This document shows, in pieces, positions 26,059-34,056 of a stretch of 64,000 nt of DNA. The notes beneath the pieces were generated by a model. It ran no database searches, was not told where the DNA came from, and was given only the letters and a program-made list of their open reading frames with translations. The stretch's first letter is position 1. Each line of letters begins with the position of its first letter. The translations under genes and the position numbers were made by a program. The stretch spans positions 124,001 through 188,000 of the forward strand of contig NZ_JBDZDV010000002.1 in the NCBI RefSeq assembly GCF_040544485.1, given 5' to 3'. The stretch comes from Lacicoccus halitifaciens (lineage in GTDB: Bacteria > Bacillota > Bacilli > Staphylococcales > Salinicoccaceae).

Positions 26059-26907
26059 TTGGCAGTCAAAGAAGCAAACTTGCAGGAAATAGAAAAACAG
26101 ATGACAGTTGACGGCATTGAAACAAACTACCTTGAAGCAGGCGCCGGCAATAAGGAGACCATGGTCCTGATCCATGGCTCCGGCCCCGGGGTCTCGGCAT
26201 TCGCCAACTGGAGACTGGTGATACCACGCCTGAGCGAGACATTCCACGTCTTTGCACCGGACGTGATCGGTTTCGGCAAGACCGCGAAACTCGAAGAGAA
26301 CGAGTATGGACTCGACGTATGGGTGAACCACCTGATCAACTTCATCGAAGAAGTGGCGGACGGCCCTGTCCATATCGTCGGAAACTCATTCGGCGGCGCG
26401 ATGGCACTGCAGATTGCCCATAGAAGACCTGATCTGATCAATAAACTGATCCTTATGGGAACAGTCGGCGTGAAGCATGAACTGTCCCCGGGACTTCAAA
26501 AAGTATGGGGTTATGACCCGAGCATTGAAAACATGCGCGAGCTGATCAAGTTGTTCTCGTATAACCAGGAAGCTGCAAACAATGAGGAACTGGTCAGATT
26601 GAGATATGAGGCGAGCATGGAGCCGGAATCCAAAGAAGCTTTCCATAACATGTTCTACAACAACCAGCAGGAAAGGCTGGACGAGCTGTCCCTTGAAGAC
26701 GAGGAGATCAAGCAGATCGAAAAAGACACCATCCTTTTCCATGGTCTTGAAGACCAGGTCATCCCATTTGAAGCGACAAGCTACAAGCTGATGAAATTAC
26801 TGCCGAATGCAGAATTGCACCTGTTCAACCAGTGCGGTCACTGGACACAGATTGAAAAGACCGAACCATTCATCGACCATATCCTTGCCTTCACAAAAGG
26901 TGAGTAG
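26059..26907 (+). CDS. meta-cleavage product (2-hydroxymuconic semialdehyde-type) hydrolase
   Basis: Alpha/beta hydrolase of the DmpD/XylF/BphD/HsaD group, cleaving the C-C bond of the ring-opened product. The oxyanion loop HGSGPGVSAFANW, the nucleophile elbow GNSFGGAM (Ser about 110), Asp in HGLEDQV and His in CGHWTQIE are all present. I favour the TTG at 26059 (282 aa) because CGGAGG ends only two bases before the ATG at 26053 but eight before the TTG; the ATG version would add two residues. Third gene of the monooxygenase operon, followed by a terminator. Confidence 0.9.
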   Translation: MAVKEANLQEIEKQMTVDGIETNYLEAGAGNKETMVLIHGSGPGVSAFANWRLVIPRLSETFHVFAPDVIGFGKTAKLEENEYGLDVWVNHLINFIEEVADGPVHIVGNSFGGAMALQIAHRRPDLINKLILMGTVGVKHELSPGLQKVWGYDPSIENMRELIKLFSYNQEAANNEELVRLRYEASMEPESKEAFHNMFYNNQQERLDELSLEDEEIKQIEKDTILFHGLEDQVIPFEATSYKLMKLLPNAELHLFNQCGHWTQIEKTEPFIDHILAFTKGE

Positions 26908-26912
26908 AAATT

Positions 26913-26952
26913 AAAAAAGCACGCGTCCCATAGCCGGGATGCGTGCTTTTTT
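26913..26952. terminator. bidirectional terminator between hydrolase and regulator genes
   Basis: Twelve-base arms AAAAAAGCACGC and GCGTGCTTTTTT with further pairing inside (GTCCC/GGGAT); serves both convergent genes. Confidence 0.88.
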
Positions 26953-26955
26953 GCA

Positions 26956-28803
26956 TTATGATTTCTTCTTGACCTGAGCTACATTCAACGCCATATAGAT
27001 GGAGAACAACGCTTTGGTATCATCCATTTCAACACCCAGGAGGTCACTGATCTTTTCCAGCCTGTACCGGAGGCCGCTGATCGACATCGCCATCGCCTTT
27101 GAAGTTGCATTGATGCTCATGCCGTTCTCGATGTAATATTTCAGAGTATCGGTCAATTCATCATGCTTGTCGGCCTCCAACAGATCCCCGATCTGGCTCT
27201 CGACGAACCTGTTCAGCATCGACTGATCGGAAATCTGGAACAGCAGCTTTTCCACACCGAGATCGTCGTAATAGAGGATATTGCCCCCGCTGTCATCCGT
27301 CCTGGTGTTCAGTGCAATTTCCGTCTCTTTATAAAGATCCGGGATGGAACGGATATTGTTCTCAACGGAACTGACGCCTACATCGAATTTGTAATTTTTA
27401 TATTTTTCTTTGCAGTGCTTGAGCAGTGCGTTGATCATGCCCGCCTTATCCTTCATCATTATATTATCCGGCCGCTCTTCAAGTGCAACGATCAATTGGC
27501 TGAACTTATAGGAGGCAAAAGTTTCAATGCCCCGTTGCTTGAAGAACAGGTTGACGTGTTTCAGCACCTTCTCATTCGCTTCTATCTCAAGATTCAGCTC
27601 GTCTTCGTTACCTATCTTCTCCATCGTGAAGACCCAGTAATCCCCTTCCGGATCGAAATCGAGGTACTTTGCGACCTTGTACAGTTCATCCTCATCCATT
27701 TTTTCATCGAGAATATCAGCAAGGAAACTCCTTCTGATATTCTGGGCTGTCTGGATCCGGATATTCTCATGGAGCAGCACTATGGAGGCGGTGAGCGAAG
27801 TCTGGTCTATGATCATATATTCAAGCGGTGTCGGCCTGCTTCCCCCGGTATAGATGAATGAACAGTAGCCCCGGATTTTATTTTCAAAGTAGATCGGGGT
27901 CCTGAGCAGCCCTTCACCGCCGGATAATTCGAAGAAATGCGTGACCCTTGTATCCAGTTCACTCAGATCGAAATCGATTGTTGTGCCATTGCACTTTGCT
28001 GTAATATTGTGATTCTCATCTTCGATGAAAATCGGCAGACCTGTCGTGTTATGCAGCAGTTCGGCGATGTTCTCAAGCTCCTTTTTCGACAGGATGATTT
28101 CCATCATCTGCTTATGGACATCATGTGCCGTCGTCAAATAATCCCTTTCCCTTTTCAGTTTTGCAGTGACTTCATCAAGCTCCTCTATGACACTCGAGGA
28201 CTGGTAATATGTGTTTTCATGCTCATCTGCGCCCCAGTCTTCAATGGGTTTGCAGACCATTTCACAGTTATCATCCCCCACCGCCATGCATTTCGTCTCC
28301 TTGACGAGCATCGGCCGGCCGAGTGCACTGGATAAGTAACCGCTTGCAAAACCGCAAAGCGTATGGCAGACCGGCTGATCGGCGGGCCCCGCAAATTCCA
28401 GCTGCTTTTCAACTTCATACGAGTTGTACCAGGCGGCACGGATGTAGTTCATTTCCTCTTCATCATCATATTTCATCTCTTCGACGATGACATCATCCAG
28501 ATGACCGTGCATTTTATGAAGCATCGGGCCGGCCCTCACAAGTTCCTCTTCACTTTTCCAGTTCAGTTCCCTCATCTTCTGCCCTTCAGTGACGCCTGTA
28601 TGCCAGCCATATCTTATAAATACGCCCTTCGTCCGGTCCTCCCCGATGCTGAAGACCAGCTCCTGCCTTAAAGCATGCAGCGCGGAGACCGGTATGCTCA
28701 CTGTGCGGTTATGGAAGATACGGGACAGCTGATCGTCCGGCAGCTTCAAAACTTCCTCCAGATCCCTCACTTCATTTCTTTGGTCATTCACATTGTAAGT
28801 CAT
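26956..28803 (-). CDS. aromatic-responsive regulator: XylR_N and V4R domains with a PucR-type helix-turn-helix
   Basis: 615 aa. Residues about 15-120 match the activator-of-aromatic-catabolism domain of XylR/DmpR, and 125-200 a V4R domain with the cysteine set around CHTLCGFASGYLS, TKCMAVGDDNCEMVC. A coiled linker and a GAF/GGDEF-like middle part follow, and the C-terminal 60 residues are the PucR helix-turn-helix (INATSKAMAMSISGLRYRLEKI). It thus senses aromatics with the module of sigma-54 activators but lacks the AAA+ domain, consistent with a SigA-driven promoter. Divergent from the reductase operon; a dyad is present at 28856. Presumably controls the meta-cleavage block. Confidence 0.85.
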   Translation of the reverse strand: MTYNVNDQRNEVRDLEEVLKLPDDQLSRIFHNRTVSIPVSALHALRQELVFSIGEDRTKGVFIRYGWHTGVTEGQKMRELNWKSEEELVRAGPMLHKMHGHLDDVIVEEMKYDDEEEMNYIRAAWYNSYEVEKQLEFAGPADQPVCHTLCGFASGYLSSALGRPMLVKETKCMAVGDDNCEMVCKPIEDWGADEHENTYYQSSSVIEELDEVTAKLKRERDYLTTAHDVHKQMMEIILSKKELENIAELLHNTTGLPIFIEDENHNITAKCNGTTIDFDLSELDTRVTHFFELSGGEGLLRTPIYFENKIRGYCSFIYTGGSRPTPLEYMIIDQTSLTASIVLLHENIRIQTAQNIRRSFLADILDEKMDEDELYKVAKYLDFDPEGDYWVFTMEKIGNEDELNLEIEANEKVLKHVNLFFKQRGIETFASYKFSQLIVALEERPDNIMMKDKAGMINALLKHCKEKYKNYKFDVGVSSVENNIRSIPDLYKETEIALNTRTDDSGGNILYYDDLGVEKLLFQISDQSMLNRFVESQIGDLLEADKHDELTDTLKYYIENGMSINATSKAMAMSISGLRYRLEKISDLLGVEMDDTKALFSIYMALNVAQVKKKS

Positions 28804-29071
28804 AAACCAAGCACCCCTTTGTAAAATATGTCGACTAGACAGAATAGATTTAATTATTAGTATATTCTGTACTAATCATACTACCTTTTTAGCATAGTTG
28901 ATAGCTTATATTTACATTCAGCCGGTGGTAGCATGTAAGTATCCTATCCAGAGGGCACATATCAGAAATCACACTGAGTTGGTAGCGATTTCATTATAGG
29001 CAGTAGAAGCATATTATGCAATCAATAGCACACTCGGATAATTATTAAAAAAATTCAAGGAGGCAATTATA
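28804..29071. promoter_or_regulatory. divergent control region of regulator and reductase operon
   Basis: AT-rich region with two dyads: ACAGAATA/TATTCTGT (28840-28869) and, overlapping it, ATTAGTA-N7-TACTAAT (28856-28876). The latter recurs before the FAH gene at 22489. The 10-mer AAAATATGTC here (28823-28832) also occurs upstream of the monooxygenase gene (23636). Binding sites for the PucR-type regulator are the natural inference. Confidence 0.5.
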
Positions 29072-29554
29072 ATGGAAGATCGTCAATTCAGAAACGCAAT
29101 GGGTAAATTTGCTACAGGTGTCAACGTAATCGCAACGGAGGTGGATGGTGAAGCATACGGCATGACGGCCAATGCATTCATGTCCGTCTCACTCGATCCA
29201 AAGCTCATCGTCATTTCAATCGGAGATAAAGCAAAAATGCTCGAGCGCATCAGGGAGAGCGGCAAGTTCTCAGTCAACGTATTGTCATGCGAGCAGCAGG
29301 AAGAATCCATGCGCTTTGCAGGCCAGAAGCAGTTCGAGGACAAGTTCGAATTCGGTGAACTCGCAGGTGTGCCGGTCGTTGAAGACGCGGTATGTCAGCT
29401 GTCATGCGAAGTGTACAACGAGCACACGGAAGGGGATCACGTCCTCTTCATCGGCAAGGTCAACGACCTGACATTGACCGACGGCGAACCGCTCATCTTC
29501 AACTGCGGCAAGTACAGGGAGCTCAAAGAACTGGAACTGGAAGAAGTCAGATAG
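29072..29554 (+). CDS. flavin reductase component of the two-component monooxygenase
   Basis: NAD(P)H:flavin oxidoreductase of the HpaC/HsaB type, 160 aa. N-terminal FRNAMGKFATGVNVIAT, the SVSLDPKLIVISI flavin-binding segment and DHVLFIGKVNDL are family hallmarks. It supplies reduced FAD or FMN to the oxygenase at 23755. RBS AAGGAGG. First gene of an operon with the FAD synthetase-like gene and the hydratase. Confidence 0.92.
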   Translation: MEDRQFRNAMGKFATGVNVIATEVDGEAYGMTANAFMSVSLDPKLIVISIGDKAKMLERIRESGKFSVNVLSCEQQEESMRFAGQKQFEDKFEFGELAGVPVVEDAVCQLSCEVYNEHTEGDHVLFIGKVNDLTLTDGEPLIFNCGKYRELKELELEEVR

Positions 29555-29585
29555 ACGCACTTCACTTTTAAGGGGGATGTTGGAA

Positions 29586-30413
29586 ATGGAAATCATACAC
29601 CTGAAAGATACCAATCTGCAGTATTGGCAAACACGTTCAAGGGAAAATGTTGTCGCACTCGGCTTTTTCGACGGGGTGCATAAAGGTCATCAACATGTCA
29701 TTGATACAGCCAAAGCAGCCGCGGATGAGAAGAGCGTATCGCTCGATGTCATGAGTTTCTTTCCTCATCCCAAGACAGTGCTCTCAAACGGCAAAATCGT
29801 CGTCCAGTATCTGATGACGCTGGATGAAAAGGCGAAAGCATTGGAAGCGATGGGCGTGGACCGGTTCTATATCGTCAATTTCACCAAAGCCTTCGCCGCG
29901 CTGCCGCCGGAGGAATATATCGAAGAATATCTCTACAAGTTCGGTACGGTGCATGCCGTGGCAGGATTCGATTTCACATACGGTTCCAAAGGGGCAGGCA
30001 CGATCGGCACGTTGTACGAGACATCCGGCCGCAGGATCACAGCGACGGAAATCGGCAAAGTGGAATGTCACGGCGAGAAAGTGAGCTCGACACTGATCCG
30101 GGAGATGATCCTCACCGGGCGCATGCAGAAAGTGGAGGAGTTGATGGGCAGGCCCTTCACCACCCACACCCGCATTTCAAACGGCTACTTTCAGCATCAG
30201 CCGGCATTCATACTGCCGGAGAGCGGCTACTATGACGTGATGCTCGAATCACGGTTCCACAAGCTGAAGTGTACATTATATGTAGATAATGAGAACAACC
30301 ATATCGGCTTTACCGACAAGACGCTGTTGAAGCATTTCAACAACAGGAATATCAAGATCACATGGTTCAATAAAACAGCTGCATTTGCGTACAAGCAATA
30401 TGCCACCGTGTAG
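29586..30413 (+). CDS. RibF-like FAD synthetase lacking the riboflavin kinase domain
   Basis: 275 aa from ATG 29586 (AAGGGGG nine bases upstream; ATG 29577 directly abuts that site). Residues 15-175 are the nucleotidyltransferase domain of bifunctional RibF: GFFDGVHKGHQ (HxGH), FFPHPKTVLS, FDFTYGSKGAG and VSSTLIREMI. The expected C-terminal riboflavin kinase domain is degenerate or absent: the last 90 residues keep a beta-rich feel but lack the kinase PTAN and G-rich motifs. It probably adenylylates FMN to FAD for the neighbouring flavin enzymes. A second, housekeeping ribF is presumed elsewhere. Confidence 0.8.
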   Translation: MEIIHLKDTNLQYWQTRSRENVVALGFFDGVHKGHQHVIDTAKAAADEKSVSLDVMSFFPHPKTVLSNGKIVVQYLMTLDEKAKALEAMGVDRFYIVNFTKAFAALPPEEYIEEYLYKFGTVHAVAGFDFTYGSKGAGTIGTLYETSGRRITATEIGKVECHGEKVSSTLIREMILTGRMQKVEELMGRPFTTHTRISNGYFQHQPAFILPESGYYDVMLESRFHKLKCTLYVDNENNHIGFTDKTLLKHFNNRNIKITWFNKTAAFAYKQYATV

Positions 30414-30428
30414 AAGGAGATCAGCATA

Positions 30429-31202
30429 ATGCCAGATATCAAGAAATTAGCAGATGAAATATATGAAGCAGAAAAGACGGGCGCACCCATCCAGCCGCTC
30501 ACCAAAAGGCATCCGGAGCTCACAGCTGCGGATGCTTATGCGGTCCAGCTGAAATATGCCGGACGCCGGATGGATGACGGCGCGGTCGTCAAAGGCAAGA
30601 AGATCGGCCTGACGTCCAAGGCTATGCAGGAGATGCTCGGCGTCGATCAGCCGGATTACGGTCATATCTTCGATGATATGATCTACAAGGAAGGCGAGAA
30701 AATCGATGTCGGCCGGTTCATCCAGCCGAGGATTGAATTCGAGATCGCCTTCGTGCTGAAGGCAGACATCGATGCAGAGAATATCACAGCGGATAATGCA
30801 GCGGACTACATCGATTACGCGGTGCCGGCTGCGGAACTCATCGACAGCCGGATCGCCGACTGGAAGATCAAGTTCGAGGATACGGTATCCGACAACGGCT
30901 CCTCCGCCGGTGCACTGCTCGGCGAAAAGCAGCTGAAGCTTGACGATATCGACCTGCCGGCAGAACGGATGGAAATCTTCAAAAACGGCACGAAGATCGA
31001 TGAAGGCTACGGCAGCGCGGTGCTCGGCAACCCGCTGGAAGCTGTCGTCTGGCTTGCGAAGTCCCTCGACGAGTACGATATCGGCTTAAAAAAAGGCGAG
31101 GTCGTCTTGGCCGGGTCACTGACCAAAGCGATGGACGTGGAAGCAGGCGATGTATTCGAAGCACATTTTGAGAATCTTGGCCCGGTCAAGGTTGAATTTT
31201 AA
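30429..31202 (+). CDS. 2-oxopent-4-enoate (2-hydroxypentadienoate) hydratase
   Basis: 257 aa, family of DmpE/BphH/MhpD. Hydrates 2-hydroxypenta-2,4-dienoate to 4-hydroxy-2-oxovalerate, the substrate of the aldolase at 20360. Conserved blocks: GKKIGLTSKAMQ, PDYGHIFDDM, PRIEFEIAFVL with the metal-binding Glu pair, ELIDSRIADWK and DNGSSAG. RBS AGAAGGAG; 15 bp after the FAD synthetase-like gene. Followed by a terminator. Confidence 0.92.
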   Translation: MPDIKKLADEIYEAEKTGAPIQPLTKRHPELTAADAYAVQLKYAGRRMDDGAVVKGKKIGLTSKAMQEMLGVDQPDYGHIFDDMIYKEGEKIDVGRFIQPRIEFEIAFVLKADIDAENITADNAADYIDYAVPAAELIDSRIADWKIKFEDTVSDNGSSAGALLGEKQLKLDDIDLPAERMEIFKNGTKIDEGYGSAVLGNPLEAVVWLAKSLDEYDIGLKKGEVVLAGSLTKAMDVEAGDVFEAHFENLGPVKVEF

Positions 31203-31217
31203 ATTGAATTTAAATGA

Positions 31218-31249
31218 ACGGACCTCAGTTTGACTGAGGTCCGTTTTTT
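31218..31249. terminator. terminator shared by hydratase and alcohol dehydrogenase genes
   Basis: ACGGACCTCAGT and its complement around a three-base loop, followed by Ts on the plus strand. The stop codon of the minus-strand dehydrogenase lies in this hairpin. Confidence 0.88.
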
Positions 31250-32451
31250 ACTTTCATATACATTTCCCTGAATTTTTCCCTCGTGAAGATCACCGGCACC
31301 GGGTAGAGCGGATTGGCTTCGGCATACGAATGTTCAATCATCTCATCTATATCATCCTCTTCGATTTCGGGGATCGCCTCCCTGATGCCGAGGGCTTTAT
31401 TCAAATCCCGGATATGTTCTATGAACTTCTGCGCTTTTTCTGCGTCTCCCTGCCCGTCCCGGGAGATTCCCGCTGCATCCGCAAGCCCTGCAAGATCCTT
31501 ATGGGCCGCTCTTCCGTACTCTTCAAGGATATAAGGCATGATGATTGCATTCGCCTCACCGTGCGTCACCGGATACCGCGCGCCGATCCGGTGCGCCATC
31601 GCGTGGACGTTGCCGACGTAACCCCTCGTGAACGTCCGCCCTGCAAGGTATGCCCCGTACAGCATATTATCGCGCGCCTTTTTATTATTCCCATCGCAGT
31701 AAGCAATAGGCAGATTCTCGAACAGAAGCCGGATCGCCTCTTCCGCCATGCTGCGCGTCGCTTTCGTATTGCTGCGGTTGATGTAGGCTTCGACGACATG
31801 GCTCACTGCATCCATCCCGGTGTGCGCAGTGATCTCGGGCGGGAGGCCCGTCGTGAGTGAGGCATCCAATACGGCGATTTCAGGCACGAGTGCCGGGTCC
31901 ATGATGGCGTACTTCGCCCTGCTCTCACTGTCTGTGATGACCGCAGCAAGTGTCCCCTCACTCCCCGTGCCGGCAGTCGTCGGCACCGCGATCACCGGCG
32001 GCAGTTTCTTGCGGACTTTGAGCAGACCGTGATACTGTTTAAGATTCTTGTGTTCCGCATCCACCATCACCGCAGTCCCCTTTGCGCAGTCCAACGGAGA
32101 ACCGCCGCCGAAACCGATGATGGCGTCACAGTTGTTTCCATTATATATATCAGCCGCTTCGATGGCGTTTTGATCGGTCGGATTCGGCACCGTACCGTCG
32201 TAGATGAAATACTCGATATTCTGTGACTTGAGGTCTTCAAGTAAGTCGTCCATCAGTCCGAGGTTTCTGATGCCTTCATCCGTCACGATAAGCACTTTAT
32301 TGTAATTCCTTGCTTTTAGAGTTTTGGGAAGAAGCTCGAGCATCCCCTCCCCGCGCAGCAGTACCGGCGGCTTCCAATCAAGGAACTTCACCGCCTGTCT
32401 GAGGATCGCCTGATAGGTCCGGGCGTAGGTTTTGTAGATTTTGTTCTCCAT
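31225..32451 (-). CDS. iron-containing alcohol dehydrogenase
   Basis: Group III NAD(P)-dependent alcohol dehydrogenase, 408 aa. Nucleotide-binding GFGGGSPLDCAKG, then the metal ligands Asp (PEIAVLDASL) and His (TGMDAVSHVVEAY), (NVHAMAHRIGA), (PVTHGEANA) are all present. Substrate unknown. Its 3' end interlocks with the terminator of the aromatic hydratase operon, but it is convergent with that operon and so separately expressed. A role in removing acetaldehyde or aldehydes from the aromatic pathway is possible but unproven. Confidence 0.93.
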   Translation of the reverse strand: MENKIYKTYARTYQAILRQAVKFLDWKPPVLLRGEGMLELLPKTLKARNYNKVLIVTDEGIRNLGLMDDLLEDLKSQNIEYFIYDGTVPNPTDQNAIEAADIYNGNNCDAIIGFGGGSPLDCAKGTAVMVDAEHKNLKQYHGLLKVRKKLPPVIAVPTTAGTGSEGTLAAVITDSESRAKYAIMDPALVPEIAVLDASLTTGLPPEITAHTGMDAVSHVVEAYINRSNTKATRSMAEEAIRLLFENLPIAYCDGNNKKARDNMLYGAYLAGRTFTRGYVGNVHAMAHRIGARYPVTHGEANAIIMPYILEEYGRAAHKDLAGLADAAGISRDGQGDAEKAQKFIEHIRDLNKALGIREAIPEIEEDDIDEMIEHSYAEANPLYPVPVIFTREKFREMYMKVKNGPQSN

Positions 32452-32516
32452 CTGATCACCTGTCGTTTTTTATAATGCTCTTTCCCTTCGGATGAATGCT
32501 TCTAACATGCTGTGGT

Positions 32517-32542
32517 GTGTAATTTATTGGTATAAAGGGTAA
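32517..32542 (+). promoter_or_regulatory. SigB-like promoter of the small lipoprotein gene
   Basis: GTGTAA, 14 bases, GGGTAA, 33 bp before the start codon at 32576; compare the SigB promoters at 17599 and 18822. Confidence 0.6.
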
Positions 32543-32575
32543 ATTGTATGTAACATTTCTTTAGGAGTGATATTG

Positions 32576-32749
32576 ATGCTGATGCGGAAGTTTCTGATGA
32601 CCGGCGGACTGTCGGCTGTTGTGGTGCTTGGTGCCTGCGGCGGTGAAGAAAATATCGAGACGGACACTGAGACCGAGCCGATCGAGCAGGAGGACAGAGG
32701 CGAAGATATTGAGGAAGAAGAAGGCGAAGACGATACTTCGACGGAGTAA
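32576..32749 (+). CDS. small acidic lipoprotein
   Basis: 57 aa from ATG 32576 (TTAGGAGTG upstream). A short signal peptide ends in the lipobox LGAC (Cys at residue 21), leaving a mature peptide of about 37 residues, nearly half Glu and Asp, with Thr at the end. Likely anchored on the outer face of the membrane. Family not recognised; similar tiny acidic lipoproteins occur in related genera. SigB-like promoter and own terminator suggest a single stress-induced gene. Confidence 0.7.
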   Translation: MLMRKFLMTGGLSAVVVLGACGGEENIETDTETEPIEQEDRGEDIEEEEGEDDTSTE

Positions 32750-32759
32750 GGTGATCCGG

Positions 32760-32784
32760 CCGGCACAGGAAGTGCCGGTTTTTT
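32760..32784 (+). terminator. terminator of the small lipoprotein gene
   Basis: CCGGCAC / GTGCCGG with a five-base loop and six Ts. Confidence 0.88.
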
Positions 32785-33936
32785 GCTGGTGCGGCGGCAT
32801 AACTTGGTTGATTGAAAGTGACTTATTTCATTACTTCCACTAATATACAATATGTCAGCAAAAGAAACCCGACAAGACAACAAACTTATTGGGTCACACT
32901 ATTTATAAATATAAAACGCACGGAGATATCTCTCGTCTCTGCGCCTCGAGCAGCCGAGATTAAGATGGGAGTAGAGGCAAGAGAATCTATGACAGGGATT
33001 GCAATATTACTAAATGGTGTAACCTTTCATTTTTCTTCAATTTTTGCTGTTATGTATTTGAGAGTAACTACATTAAATTATTTATAACATCGATATGATA
33101 TTTTACCTACTAGGACAAAACTGTTTGCTCTTTCAAGAAGTTTATTATTAGATGAATCTCTTATATAATCTTGAATCCTTCTTACGAAATCAATATTATG
33201 GTCAGAAATCTCTACATCTAAATATGTTCATAAATCGACTAAAATACCTTTTAGTAATGATGGTAAATCATTAATTAATGTAATACTAGAAATAGTATGG
33301 ATTCCTCCCTCCTCTTTGAACCTATTTATTGATATAATATTGGAAACGAAGGAAGTTTAATATTTCTATAATATTTTGAATATCCTGATAAATGAGTAGA
33401 TTGAAATATCATAAGATAAAACTAATTCATTAAATTTTAAAGAAACTACTTACTTTAAGACTTCTTAAATTGCTCCAGCAGATGTATGAATAACATCGCT
33501 CAAACTTATGTTATATTAATGGTCAACAGTTCAGTCATAATTTGGACGACTGCCTAGAGGTGTATTAATTACGAAGCCTTCTATAAAAGCTAAAACCCAT
33601 TAACTTAAGAAATTTTAAAATTACTTATGAAGGTCATATCCTTTTAAATTCACTCAGTAAGTTATCAAAGGATATATTAAATAAACCCTTATCTGAAAGG
33701 AAACAGATGTAAGTTCCCTGTGATTCAAGCTGTGAAATCATAATTCGAATTCTAATATCAGCTTTAAATCTTCTTCGTTCACTAACTGGATTTGCAGTAC
33801 TTCTATATCCAACACTTATATGACAAATTTTCTATTAACAATTGATATCAAAAATAACTACCTTGCCCTTCAAAACTAAGATGTTATTGAAAACTATTGA
33901 GGCTTCACAATATTTTATCATGAAAGGAAGAAAAAG
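32785..33936. other. AT-rich decayed region
   Basis: About 1.15 kb without an intact gene. A solo GCGGCATAACTTGG at 32793 matches the arm of the 51-bp array at 57.9 kb. On the minus strand from 33870 to 33634 a reading frame with two adjacent stops can be followed (KVVIFDIN, stops, KICHISVGYRSTANPVSERR then RRFKADIRIRIMISQLESQG), which looks like a dead gene of unknown family. The rest shows nothing I can name. Confidence 0.5.
33634..33870 (-). pseudogene. decayed coding fragment, unknown family
   Basis: After a double stop (TAA TAG) the minus strand stays open for about 63 codons with normal-looking protein composition, including ERRRFKADIRIRIMISQL and LFNISFDNLLSEFKRI, then ends at TGA. 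There is no start codon with a ribosome site. I do not recognise the family. Confidence 0.4.
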
Positions 33937-34056
33937 ATGTCAGCTAAAAAGGTGAATAACAAACTAAAAAAGTCAGCAAGCACTAAACGGAATTTTGGTA
34001 CAAAAAGACCACCAGCTAAACCTCCTAAAAAAGCAGGTAAAGGCAAAAAAAGTTAA
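33937..34056 (+). CDS. very small lysine-rich basic protein (39 aa)
   Basis: ATG 33937 with AAAGGAAG at a good distance. The product starts MSAKKVNNKLKKSAS and ends PPAKPPKKAGKGKKS; about 15 of 39 residues are Lys or Arg, with a Pro/Ala/Lys tail like that of histone H1. It has no hydrophobic part. Its stop codon overlaps that of the convergent membrane protein gene by three bases. Possibly nucleic-acid binding; family unknown. Coding status rests on the RBS and composition only. Confidence 0.5.
   Translation: MSAKKVNNKLKKSASTKRNFGTKRPPAKPPKKAGKGKKS

Noticed and set aside
32812..33087. 91-codon open frame
   Set aside because: AT-rich, poor start context and no domain; read as chance.
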